Shown piece by piece: positions 1-13,149 of a DNA stretch of 64,000 nt. Position numbers and translations under genes: made by a program. The stretch is from Callaeas wilsoni (taxonomy: Eukaryota; Chordata; Aves; Passeriformes; Callaeidae), in assembly GCA_013398955.1 (NCBI GenBank), contig VWPU01009721.1, forward strand, positions 78,501 through 142,500, in the 5' to 3' direction. The notes below the pieces were generated by a model, which saw only the letters and a program-made list of their open reading frames with translations, was not told the origin of the DNA and did no database searches. Numbering within the stretch: the first letter of the stretch is position 1; every line of letters begins with the position of its first letter.

Positions 1-1059
1 AAATGTATTATATTGATAAAAAGTTTTGTATATGTTTCTACTATACAAGATTTAATGTGTTTTAGTATCCAGTGTTTATGTTGCAGCTTGAGATACAAAA
101 AGAGAAATATAACATATTCAGTAAACTGTGCTCCCATCACAAATCCTACCACCTGATTCTGAAAAGCTACAATAAAAAAAAGTCAAAATGTATCTTCATG
201 TTTCCCAATACTCAGTTTTAAAGCAAAAGACTGGCTGCAATTTACAGAAAGAAACCTGACGAGAGAAAACATTATATTATATACTTCTTATACAATTTGT
301 TAACCAGTGGATATATACACATTCACAGTAAATCATACAGTAACATACAGAGTCTGATAGTGTAATTTTTGTGTTGTAGTAACAGATTCTCATGCAAAGA
401 TAGTATGAATCTGAATCTACTTCCTTAAGGGTGTAAAGCTGTATGTACAGACATCAGATAAAAAAATGCTAAGTTATTTTACACAAGTCTCAGAAATCTG
501 CTTTGGAAGAATCTATTTTCTGTTCTGTCTTATAGGAGGAAAACACTTTAAAAATACATCATAGAGGAGGTAGAACATTACTGGTTTTAATCAGTTTATC
601 TCCATGACCACTTTTTATTTTTTAATTCTGAAGTCTCAGATAAGAAGGAGATACAATATAAAGGTCATTATCTTATAAACACAGATTTTTGCTTAGCAGC
701 TGTCAAGTCCATATGGCCCCTTACATTACATAAAAATCCCATTGAAATTGCCAAAGTCAGCAAAAGCTTCACAATAATCAGCTGGGGTTGGATCCTGTCT
801 TTAAATTAGAGAACAGAAAAGAACTGTGTGACATTAATGATATGATATGTGATGTTAACAGAATAAACCAACATTTTGTTTAGGCTTGGGGAGTGCGAGC
901 TAACAAAAATTAATGAAGGATTATGAAAAAAATATTTTGAAGTAGAAATGAACCTCATTGAGGAGTCATAGCACTATCCGTGTTAATGCTACAGAACCAC
1001 TTCATGCAACATCTGAATTGTAAGTTTATTTGAATCTTGCCACAGTAATAATCCTTCAG

Positions 1060-1109
1060 GCTTGGCCCCTGTTGTCCCATAAAAGCTTGGCCCCTGTTGT
1101 CCCGTAAAA
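1060..1109. repeat. 25-bp tandem duplication
   Basis: Two adjacent 25-bp units begin gcttggcccctgttgtccc and end taaaa. They differ at one base (a versus g). Confidence 0.95.
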
Positions 1110-3613
1110 GCTGATATTCAAGGCAAATTTGTGAGAGAAGTAAAATGGAAGAAATCTCTATTGTTCTGCTCATATGCTGTAAGAGCTGGGATAGGAGATG
1201 CCCTGAAGAAGACACTGAGGAATAGTTTCTGAAGACTTGTAGAAGTAGGAACTTGTCCAGTTGAGGACACTGAAACTTAGAAAACATTATGTAGCTAGAA
1301 GGTGTTCTACACTGGAGAATACCTGAAGAGACAGGCAGGTTTGTCTGTCTGAGGAGAAAGTGGAAACATGAAGGAAGTGATACGCTTCCAAAAGGAATAA
1401 ACCAAACTTGTATTGACTTTTGATCAGAAATTCTGATCAGAGGTAAGTGGATGGAACATGAGCAAGGATGGAAGAGGAGCAAGTATTCAGGTACTTCTGA
1501 AGAGTTGAAAAGTGTTCTTAGAAAATGAAAAGATGTTTTTGTATGGTGAAACTAGTAATTCTTTTGAAGCGGCAACTGAAGTAGGTTTTGCTAAAAAAAT
1601 AATTTAAAAATCCTTTTGAAATGGAGCTAACTTCCTGATGGAAGGAAGTCAGAGTCTGTCAGGAAACCATCGATATATATTTTACTTTTTGGTATCAGAA
1701 ATTTGTCATAACAGTTACTGTATACCATCAATATATCTTTGAAGAATTTCATCCATGTAATGCAAATAATTCCATAAAAAGTAAAATAAAATAATTGACT
1801 GCCAAGGAGGAAAGAGCTTTATTTAAAAAAACCCAAAACATCAGTGGTAATGGATGAAAACCGTTTGCTTCCCTAAACAGGAATTAATTGGATGATTTTG
1901 CTGGTATCAATAAAGGTCATTAGTTTTGTGCTGCATATTACACCTTGAACATTTGAATACGAGAAGTATCTCTTTTTCCTTCTGTCTCACCAGTTCTAGT
2001 GTTATCTGAAGTGATAATAACTGAACGGCTACCATCTGTACCTCTTTCTGCCTTGCAATCAGATTTAAAAAGATTGTTTAAGCGATGTTAGTGAGAACTG
2101 TTGCTGAAGTAGAAGGTCCCAATCCCTGACCACAAATATACCCACCACTTCCCTTTGCTGGCATTAGATCTTAAGCAGAAATGTGGTGAGCTAGTTCAGG
2201 GAACTGATCCAACTGAAAACAGCAAAGAAAAATAAAACAATTAGTTTTCAGCTGAATCTATTTCCTGAGATAATCCTTGAACAGCTGCACATGTGGTAGT
2301 GCCAGGACTGGCACAAGAGAGACAACAGGAATGCACAGCCAAGACACGGAGATGACTTACAGTGATCATCAAACTGCAGCTTTAGTCCACTGCCTAGCTT
2401 ACACCATGAAACAAAATAGCACTGCTTTTCACTAATTCTACTTCAGAATGGATGAATCTTGGACTAGATGGAAATGAAGTAGTATCTCTAAAGCTGTAAC
2501 TTCAAAGATAAATGTTGAAGCTTCTTGGGCAAAGCAATATGAATGAAGCTGGATGTTGACCCACAGTTGCCCATATTCTAATCTTGAATGTCTGACCATT
2601 CTGCTCCAGATGGTATGTTTTGTAAAGAAAAAATAACCAAAAACAAACCAAACCAAAAAACCCACAAAATAAATGAATGTGAAAGTTATCCTGTTTACAC
2701 AGACTAGAGAAACTTCTGCAGGGACAGATGCTAAGAATTAAATGATTTAATTTTTCTTTTAATATTGGTTATAAACTACTAAAATTACACTCTCAAGATG
2801 ATTTTAATTACTTGAGTAAGAAAGGGAGAATACAAAACACCAAAACTTCTAAGTTCTATTACAGCATGAGAAAACCATGTTACCTCCACACCATGTTCAA
2901 GATGTAGTACAGCTGAATTGTTTATTTGTATAGAAATTATACTACATTATATGACTTGGAATTTTCTACACAGAGAAAACAATTAATTTGCCCATAGTAC
3001 AACTTGGAAATGGTTTTAAAATTTGTACCAAATGTTATCTTTTATTATGGTGAACATTCTGTGACACAGATTTCCCAGTCTGATTATAGGCTACTATCTC
3101 TGTACTTAAGAACACAGGGTTTACACACAGAAAAATGAGGAGATTCTCCCACTTTTTTTGTGATAGCAATCCTAAGTTGCCCTTCAAAAAAATTTATTTC
3201 CAGGAATTGTTGAAACTATATTTTCCTTTTAATATCTAATGAGATTATTATTTTAAGCAGTCTTAAGGACTTTCTGAATACTGCATTCAATTAAATAATA
3301 AGAGATTTTAGTTCTTTATCATCCTACTTAGTATTAATTTTTAACATCTTCTGTCAAGACTTTTAAAATACAATGGAGATATATAGGGTTTCCATGTACC
3401 ATGTAGTAAACTGTTACTATAAAACTAACATATGAAAGTCATCTTGAGTGTTTTTTATTGCACTGCCAGTGTCCATATGAACCTTCAAATGCAACTAATG
3501 TGCAGTCCCTAAAAAAACAAGAGCAACACAGGCTTTTACTCCACCATGCTAGCAAAGTGCTGAAGGATTTTAAGCAAGGATTAGTGACACAACAGACTAA
3601 AAAAAAAATACTG

Positions 3614-3658
3614 TGTCAGTGATCCCTTTGGGAGCTGTTAATCCTTGGATCACTGACA
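3614..3658. repeat. inverted repeat, 12-bp perfect arms, 21-nt loop
   Basis: tgtcagtgatcc (3614-3625) is the exact reverse complement of ggatcactgaca (3647-3658). It is preceded by a run of A residues. No element family was recognised. Confidence 0.85.
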
Positions 3659-4433
3659 TGATCACCTACAGATGATCTATAGAAGCACTTCTTTACTGAT
3701 GGTTCAGTGCATATTTGATCCACGTATTTTTGACACAGACAATATTTTGGCATTAAAGAAACAGCTATAATTTACCAGGTTTAATGGATGGCTCCCTATG
3801 TCCCTTTAGCCACAAATTACTGACCTGAGAGGCTGTTACTCTCCATTCTAGCAATACCTATATACTCCACGGGTTACTGACAAGGTGCCTTGTAAATGAT
3901 TACTGTCTTCCAGTTAAATTCTTTCATGCTCTTCTAGATCATCATTCACAATTTATCAAAGTGGTATTGTTGACAGGAGGAAAATACAATGTCCTGAAAC
4001 TGCTACACTAGAAGAGACACCAAGCACTTGCAAATCCTTTTACCTCATGTAAAATTAAAGCAGTGGACTCAACCTTCTTGTGAGCTTTTGCTGTATGTGT
4101 CCTGTCAACATTACACAGGAGATTTTTAAAATAATCTAAGGATCTTTAAACTGCAGGAAAGATAGATGTTTGTGTATATTAAAACAAGTATGTGCTGTAT
4201 CATTCACACACTAGTTCAAGTATGTGTCCATGGAATCTGCTTGACGTGTATCCTTATAAAAAGAGAACAGGATTTAATGAGCAAAGAAGCCACCTCACCA
4301 ACGTAGTCATTTTACACCATTTTTTGTCATGGTTTTAATATCATACAAACCTGGCACTATATCAGAGAGAAGCCTTGGGAAACAGCAAGCATGACATTTA
4401 AAATTTGAATAGTAAAGAAGTGGGGAAAATTAC

Positions 4434-4531
4434 CTCATACTCCTGTGAGAACTTCAAATTGTCATTTGCTTTCAATCTTTCAATGTGATCTGCAAGTTCC
4501 AAAATAGGTATTGGGGGATGACTGGCCATAC
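4434..4531 (-). CDS. PTPRD: PTPRD exon 14: helical linker leading into phosphatase domain D1
   Basis: This 98-nt exon encodes [20 protein letters not shown], then [13 protein letters not shown]. It is the segment that precedes D1 and forms the N-terminal helices packing on the catalytic domain in LAR-family structures. It starts in phase 1 after gttcaacag and ends in phase 0 at gtaatt (donor 4433). The following exon, which should begin at the start of D1 proper, is not present in the remaining 4.4 kb, so D1 starts outside the window. Confidence 0.95.
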
Positions 4532-5170
4532 CTGTTGAACAAGAACGAAGAACAAAATTTAAAGTAAACTAGAGTCATGGCATTGCTCTAAAATTTAGAA
4601 AATGCAGTAGTTAGAATGTCTAGAAATGTATAAGTAGTAAAGATGTCATATGTGAGAGAAGCAGGCAAATAGTTTGGTTACTCAAAGCAGGACATGCTCT
4701 GGATAGATGAGCTCTGAAGCCAAATTAAAAAAGTCACCAAACATATTCCCAAAGCTAACACTCCTAGTGTAGAGGAAAGAGCTACTGTCATATGAGTCAA
4801 TGAGTTTAGCTAGGCATGGAAAAATGAGACAGCTAGACCTGATGTTGACCTCTGCTTTGAGTAATGACTCTTAATGTCATTTCAAACTCCTTCTACTGCC
4901 GTGCATGAAATGAAAACTCTATTGAATTAGATGAGGAAATATGAGCTGAGAAGTAGACACTGAAAGAGCCCTAAAGGGGAAACAATAGTGTTTTGACAGA
5001 AAACAAAGTGACTTATGCATAATCAAGAAAAACCGAACTTGAATAATGAAGGTTACCAGGGTAACCAGAGACACCTGAACCTGCAAAGGAAATGGTAAAA
5101 AACCAAAGAAACCTAAACTAACATAAAACTAACTTATAAAATAAAGCATAAAATAATGAAATGGAAAGAT

Positions 5171-5172
<2 letters not shown>

Positions 5173-5201
<29 letters not shown>
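5173..5201. repeat. (TAA)n trinucleotide microsatellite
   Basis: About nine uninterrupted ataat/aat units lie in an A-rich context of intron 13. Confidence 0.93.
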
Positions 5202-5205
<4 letters not shown>

Positions 5206-8200
5206 TGATGCATCAAGGTATAGAAGACTGTGTACTCTAAATTAGAAGTATTTAAATATTTTACGGAATTCTGAGGTGACTGACATGCAACTATGAATGA
5301 CTAGAACAACATGCATCACTGCTTTTAGACAACAGTCACAGAAGACAACATAGGACATAAGACAATTAGAACTTCAAAAATGTTTTCACTAGTAGCAGAT
5401 TGTAGAGGCAGGGGTTGTACAGTTTGGCTGGACGCACATGCTGACTGCACTAGTACCTTAAAATATGCTTAATCTGAAACCCCATTTATCAACCCCTAAA
5501 AGTACCTACAATCTACTTCAGGTGTAAACATCTTTGTCCACTGATGAAGATACTAAGTGAAAAAGAATAGAGCTTGGAATTGGAAGTACAGATGGGTGTA
5601 TAAGGGAGTACAGGGACAGCAAGGCAAAAAAAAAAGACAGAAAAGATGTGGGGTCAACTAGAACAATCTGCCAGCTTAAGATTTGACAGGCAAAATTTTG
5701 TGAATGTATTTATTTCAAGCTATAAGTCTTCACGAGCCTTCTCCAGAATGCTTACATTCTTCTCTTCTTTACTTTATACTATCACACCTAAAATGAAAGT
5801 GAGGTTTCAATAGCTTAGGGAAGAAATCAGAGCTGGCAAGAAAAAGTTAAGCTAGTGAACCCCAGGATCTCTTGGAATTACGAAGGGAAAACACTGATGA
5901 CTCAAGGGGGCTCAAGCTGGAAGGCATGTTGCACAATGCAGTTTGCTTTGTCACCGTGACTTTCAAGAGCATGCCTAAGACAGTTGACTTGCATTTCCTT
6001 TAAACATAGCTGAAAATGACCATGTGGCTACAACACAGTCACACTATAGTACGTGTTTTAATTCTTTTAATTCTTTCAATTTTTTTTTTTTTAAATTCTT
6101 GTTTTCTTTTGGATTCTTTGACATTTCAAGCGTCATGATATACTCCAAAATAATGTCCAGCAGCACTGGCCCTAATTCTTCTGACCCTATACACATCTAG
6201 GGAATCTTGATAGCACATCTGTGATGCTAAGACATTAAGGCAAGTTGTCAGTCAACTACCAAAGCAGAATATTCAGATCAGTGGGGAGATTCCTTAATAA
6301 TTTCAATTAAAAAATTAGTCTCTAAGTACTAATTTATTTGCTGCAGCTCTGCTTCTCTCCCATTTTCTTACAAATTTTACTTAGGACTTGGCTACTCTAA
6401 AAGTGAGTGTGGGTGACAGTCATCTGATAATTACACTGATTGATCCAGATCAAGCACCCCTATGAAAAATATGTGAGTGAAAAGGCACAAGAGAACTCTA
6501 GATTGATCCAGAAATGGAGGTGGACTGATGTACATCTAAAACAGTGCTTGAACAGAGAAAATAATAGAGACAAAGATGTTTAGACCTTTTCGAGCGAATC
6601 GTGGGAGAGAGTTATTATCATATAAGGACTGAGTGGTAGTTTGGCTAGAGAGGGAGGACACAGAGCCAATCAGGGAGGCGTAGGGGACTGAATTACTGCT
6701 CAAAGCTGTAAAAAGTAAAAGCCAATCGGAAATGGGAAACAAATTAGTAACAGCAGTAGACCATCATAATCAATCAATCTTGTACATACAGGCACTTCGG
6801 ACATGCACAAAACATCGTCTGGTAACTCAACTAAGATGTTTAAAGGTGCAGTTACCCTACTGTAAACATAAAGGACATATAAACCCAGTGAGTATGAGAC
6901 TCACTCATCACACAATGAACCTGACTAAATCACCAGCATCATGAACACGAATCATAATAATAAGCTTACTGTGAAGAAATATTTTTTTAAAGATGCTGAA
7001 CACTCATTCTTTTTTTAAAATTACTTTTGTTTATATGCTTCTCTATATGCCACTCAACATTTCCAGGGGGAGATTTCACATTAAACAGTTTGTGCAAATA
7101 CAAAATTTGAAGGCGAATTCTTTTAAGTCAAAAAGAAGAACTACTTACAACTTCAGAAACTGACAAATTTTAACTGCATTCAAACCCTTCCTCTACGATT
7201 CATTTTCAGCAATTGCCCTTTGAATAACTTTCTTCAAATACTATTTGGCAGTTAACTTATGAAGTAATTGCATTTGGTCTATTTTCATATTTTAAATATA
7301 TAAAATGTGCTGTAGTGATATGATAGAAGTAGCTATTTTTTAAAAGAACTGCTGGAGGACTTTTGTTATGTAATCAGTCTGTGAATCATAACAGAATATG
7401 CTATGAATGAACAGCCTAAGATGTCATCACACCTCATGCAGAAGCATGAGGCTCCTATCGAGCAGGTGTAGAACTTGACTCAAAAGATCTCACTTAAAAT
7501 ACAGCTAAACTCACTTATTTTTGTGGTTACAAATAAGAAAATACACTTATTTGATGACACACTCCCACACCAACCAACATATGTCATGACAACACAAAAA
7601 CTTAAAGACAAAATACAGCTAAATTACAACAGATCCTGTCACATGCTGAAAATTCAAAATAAATACCATGCTAAAAACATGCTTTCAAATTCTCTTTTAA
7701 ATAGGGTATCTCTTTTTTTTAAAAAAAAGGAGATAAACACCTGAAAACTCAAAGAAAAGAAAACCCCCAAAACCAACACATGCAAAATATCGTTGAAATT
7801 GTACCCATTAAAAAAGATTTATTTCCAGATTTTGTAGAAGATTGCCAAATGTAATTGATCTTATGCAGCCTAGTAGTAACCCCTTTATATGAATTAAATA
7901 ACAATGTATGGTTTGATTACAGTGTAGAATTATCCTCTGGTTAATCTGTGGTAAATACATGACTAAAGAACATGAAATACCATTTGTGCCACAATTTCAA
8001 GGAAAAAACTAAGAGAGCAAGGTCAGAATTCATCTGCATATTAACAGACATTAAACCTGTTAATTATATTCCTTTATCCCAGCTAATCAAGTGGGTGTTT
8101 TAGGCTTGTCATTAGTGCGTTAAATTAGGATTTTGTTTGTTGTCAGGGTTTTATGATAAGGGCTTTTAGAAACACTTATGAAACACACATTTATTTACCA

Positions 8201-11200
8201 ATTTGGAACTGTAGGTTGACATACCCACAACAAACAAGAACAAAGTTAGAAATTAAACAAAGAGCAAACCACCTGGTATACAGACTACAATCTACACGAA
8301 GTGAAAATGTGACACATGATTGTCACAGAAACTTCTTTAGGAAGTAAGTGGTACTTTAGGTCCACATTCAATTAATTGTCTGTGACTTTACAAACTCCTC
8401 ATTTTTATTTAATAACACTCTTCTACATACCAATCTATGTTGACTAAGATATCCCTTTATAGAAAAAGGAAGGAATGAGTAACAGTGGTTGTTGAAATTT
8501 ATCCTTACCAGAAAGATAGAAAAAAAAACCTACTTAAAATTCAGACATGGAAAATGGAAAAAAGTAAGGATGACTCTGATTCAGTAGGAATTCAGCATTC
8601 ATGAAAATTTATAAAGAATTCATTTAGTACCTGACAAAAAAATTACTCTTACTTTAAAATTTCATTTTAACAGAGTCAGAGCTAGGCCAGAGCCTGAAAT
8701 TACAAAGACAGTTTTACAAGACAACCTCTAGAGAAATATATCATTCTGCAACAGCTATTCCAAAATAATTGCAAATGCATATGTAATATTGCAAAATTAT
8801 GCCACTTTTATTCCAGAAGATTTTATGTTCTTTAAAACTTGATCAATTATTCTGGAATGAAAACAATTTTTCTGTATCAAAGCCTCCTTAACAAGGAGCC
8901 TTAGGATCTCCATAGCCTTATAGAAGAAGCACCACCCTGTGTAACGTGTGAAAGTCATCTATAGTGAGAAAAAGGGAAACCTAATTTTCAGATCCTGACC
9001 TAAAAATGTCAAATACAATAAGATGTCACAAAAACTATGGTCTAAAATCCAGGGGGAAAGAAAGGGATAACTCTTGTGAAGAGAAGAATTTTGAAGTTCA
9101 TCTCCTAGCTAAGCAGAGTCTGGGTTCCCCTAGGTTTGAAAGCAGTGAAGTGGGATAGGAGAGAAATGTCGTTTGCATCGGAAGCCTGTACCTCTCTTAG
9201 ATCTCTAAATCCCCCAAGTGAGACATGTTCATATGAAGAGCTATGCATATGACGACTCACAACGAAAAAGCATTTTAGTCTGTTTTTGCCATGGAGACAA
9301 AGTACAGTACTTCTCTCAGCATTGTCATGATTCTCACAAACAGATGCTGAGTGGATAAACTAGGCAAAGAAATTTCCTGCTGTCTTGCAAAGCAGGTGAC
9401 TAAATCTAGACATCCCTTTTTCCACCTTTTTTTTTTTTGTTTAAACCCTTTTCCTCTGAACATGTTTTATGCTTTTTCTGCTTTATCATGGAAATAAGTT
9501 TGTGCAAATTCCTTAGCAATGCAGGGAATAAGTGTTTAGTGAGTACTTATCTAATAAAAAAAAAAGCGCCTTTAACTTAGAGCTGTAATAACTCTATTTA
9601 TTTTTCTTGTATTTCAAAGCATCTTATTCAGTTCATAAGATATAATGAGATAATTGTTTAATTGGCACCCAATTACAAAAATTACTTAGAAGTGTGACAC
9701 ATTTTATAGTTAAATGAGGATAAAAAAAATCAGTCACTTTTGAGGCATGACTCAATTTAGTTCTCTGGCTGATTGGCAGATTGAAGTCTGCCTGAGCCTT
9801 GGATCTCTCAGAACCCATTCAAACTACTTAATTTCAGTTAATTTTCCTCTGCAAAACTGAGTTGCCTTATTTGATGAAACCTTTTGTGAGGCTTAATTAT
9901 TACTCCTTCTTTACCTTAGGTCTCTCATGTGGCATAGAGACTTCTAAAATTTATGCACTAGGTTAATGATTTTAATTTTTTGTTTCATAGGAAACTTGTA
10001 GAATGGAAAGAATGTGATAGATTTTTCCTCAGATATTCCAGTTATGGAAGAATAACGGACTTAAAAATGAAACCTTACTGAGAAATTGGATATTTTCATG
10101 TTTACTCAAAGAGAACTTGGCACTGCTGTGACCCACTCACTGGCATATGGGCTTATCTAACACATACACATTTTTGGGTAACACATACGGGCATGGGATC
10201 TTGTTCTCAGATACAGAACTGTGGGCTATTCCAAATGTCAAGGCAAAATGTGAAATTTATCTATGGAGTTACTCTATCCAATGAGGAGGGAAGCCAGAAA
10301 TTAATTTGATCCTTTCTGAACAAAGTAAGATAGGAAACTCTTTATGTTAGAGCTCTTTAGGTCTCTTTAGATTATTGAAGAGTGTAGACAATAAACAGTG
10401 AAAGGAAAACAAGACATTTCCTGTGCTGGTAGTATAGACTGTGAAATTTTATAAGATCTTCATGCTGAATTGAAAATTTTATGAGAAGTACAACATATTT
10501 GTGCCAAATATGATTCACTAAATACCACCAAAGATAAAATATTGATTTCTCATATTTTGTGTCAAAAATTTATACCTAATCACCTGTATTTGGCGTAATT
10601 TAAATTTGTGGTTAGAAATACAAATTAACCCCAAGGACTTAGCTTTCAAATTATTTTGATATCCATATCTGACCAGGTCTTTCCTTACACAAAATATATG
10701 ATCTATAGCATTCTTGGAATGAGATTGTTTAGAAATCTTTTGAAGTACTAAAGTTTATGACAATCCCTAATTTTATAGGAGTGTCTCATTCACCTCTCCA
10801 AGTGAAAACTGCCAGTTCCGATATGCCAATGTAATTTAGAATTTTTTTCTCTAACACTCCTGTACATTATGGATTCATTAAAAAATTTTTTCCTCTCCCA
10901 CTGGAAGCAATTGGTCTGCCTGGAAAGCTTCAAGCAAACTGTGGATGCTTTCATAATCTAAAGAAATAAATCATTAGATTAACAACTATTTCAGATCATC
11001 TACCTTGATGCACTTGTATTGAAAGTACATTCACCATTCTGTCCTTTATTTTATCTGTAGGCAATGTTGAGAAATGCCTCATTTTATGAGGGCAACAGCA
11101 GATTTCTCAGTAAAAAGAACCCAACACATAACCACATCAGCCCCACCCCCTTCCCTCAATTGCCTCCTTTGCAGTACATCCCGATCTAGCTCTGCTACCT

Positions 11201-12106
11201 TGCAGAAAAAACCCATACACTTGAAACTGAAAGAACAGCAAACCCACCAAAGCTGATATCCTGAATGTACAGCCTTTCTGTAGTTTCTCTATGTTCATCT
11301 TAAAAAAATTTTTATTGCATGTTATTTGATGGTGTGTTGCTGGTTGGGAGTTGCATAAATATTCCAGTAGAATCTAAACACCTAAGTTAAATTTAGCCAG
11401 ATTTTAATGACATGGCAGCCCTAATTGAAGTAATATGAGTTAAGTTAAATTGTGCTTTTACTAAAAAAGAACTGTACCTTGACTTCACTGTCACTGTTTA
11501 CATATTAAGAACATGTTAATTAGCAAGTGTAATAGAGTAAGACAAATCTACTGGGGTAAGATTTTTCTCGTTGATATTTGGTTGTATGCTGAGTAGTATA
11601 ATGGCGTGACCTGCATCTAGGGATCTTAAGTGATACAATAATAGGAAAAAGATCATAATTTGATATCTGTACAGTATTTTTAATAATAATGGTAACACTC
11701 CAATGTGTGAAAAGGATTATAGCAAAGAAGAGGAGTTCACAGTAGAAACAGATCGCAGATGTTCTGCTCAAGTATCTTCACAGAAAACTGCAAACTTCAC
11801 AGATAAATTATAGCCCTGCAAGAAAAAGTACGCCTTAAATCCTCTCCAGTTCTTTTCAGATCAATGAGGTGGAATTACAGTGTCTAGAAGTGCCACAAAT
11901 TCTGCCATTTCTTAATAACTTTACTTTCTCAATGTAAATTAAGAATTAATTACAATAAATTAATTTTATATGTTAGCACTTGGCAGCAGGGTTTTTTTCC
12001 TCATGTTTCATTTTAATTATGATGAATATTAAATAGATAGGTAAGATTATGCATCTAAATAAATAGAGCGCAGAAAATTAGGCTTATATATCTAGTTATT
12101 ATTCCA

Positions 12107-13149
12107 TTATTTATTGGATGAAGAAGGAAACAGTGACGATTGATGAGGAAAAGCTGAGGTAATTAATGCCTTTATTTGCCTCAATTTTTAATAGCAATAT
12201 CAACTGTTCTGCGGGTACCCAGTCCCCTAAGCCGGAAGACAAGGATGAGGAGCAGAATGAAGCTCCCCTTACCCTGGAAAAAATGGTCAGCGACCTGCTA
12301 CAGCTCTTAGACACACACAACTGTGTGGGACTGGATGGGATACACCCAAGGATAGAAAGGAGTTGATTTAAGTACTCACTGAACCTCCTTCCCTCATGTA
12401 CCAGCAGTCCTGCCTAACTGGGGATGTTCTAGTCGACTGGAGTTTTCCAAATAGGACATATATCAACAAGAAAGGCAGGAAGGAGGATCCAGGAAACTAC
12501 AGGCGTGTCAGTCTGTCCTTGATGCTGGCAAAGGTCATTGAACAGATCATCCTGACATCCTGGCCTGTATCAGCAATTGTGTGGCGAGCAGGACGAGGGC
12601 AGGGATTGTCCCGTCATACTCGGCACTGGTGAGGCCACACCTCAAATCCTGTGTTCAGTTCTGGGCCCCCCACTACAAGAAGGTCATTGAAGTGCTGGAG
12701 CATGTCCAGAGAAGGGCAACAGAGCTGGTGAAGGGTCTGGACCGTAAGTCATATGTGGGGCAGCTGAGGGAGCTGGGGGTGTTTAGCCTGGAGAAAAGAG
12801 GGCTGAGAGGAGACCTTACTGCTCTCCTCAACTGCCTGAAAGAAGCCAGGTGGGGGCAGTCTCTTTTCCCAAGTAGCAAGTGATGTGGGAAGAACAAATG
12901 GCCTCAAGGTGTGCTGAGGAGGTTCAGATTAGATATTAGGAAAAAATTCTTCATTAGGAAAGGGTCACCAGGCATTGGAACAGGCTGCCCAGGAAAGTGG
13001 TGGAATCATTGGCCCTGGAGTATTCAGAAAACATGTGGGTGTCGCACTTCAGGACATGGTTTATTGTTGAACACACGGTGCTTGGTTAATGGTTGGAGTT
13101 AATGATCTTAGAGAGCTTTTCCAAATAAAACAATTCTGTGATTCTATTA
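12107..13149 (+). mobile_element. CR1 LINE with reverse-transcriptase remnant and internal deletion
   Basis: The 5' part carries a broken CR1 ORF2 region: SDLLQLLDTHNCVGLDGIHP, then on a shifted frame KKGRKEDPGNYRRVSLS and KVIEQIIL, typical of the reverse-transcriptase N-terminal half. At about 12556-12562 it jumps to the 3' body (tggcctgtatcagcaattgt, cggcactggtgaggcc, ggtcattgaagtgctggagc). It ends caattctgtgattctatt, the CR1 terminal repeat. It has several frameshifts and stops and is not functional. It is antisense to PTPRD and the longest CR1 copy in the window. Confidence 0.93.

Larger units (their letters stand above)
1..4433 (-). other. PTPRD: PTPRD intron 14, partial (4.4 kb)
   Basis: This is the intron after the last visible exon. 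It contains a 25-bp tandem duplication (1060-1109), a 12-bp-arm inverted repeat (3614-3658) and a cluster of open frames on the minus strand between about 725 and 2212, discussed in the findings. No phosphatase-domain exon is present. Confidence 0.75.

Noticed and set aside
1..4433. Search for the first exon of phosphatase domain D1
   Set aside because: No sequence resembling the expected WEHSNLEVNKPKNRY-type start of D1 is present on the minus strand, so the exon is outside the window.
12581..13102. Plus-strand open frames of 63-100 codons
   Set aside because: These are translations of the CR1 3' body, which is non-coding sequence repeated throughout bird genomes.
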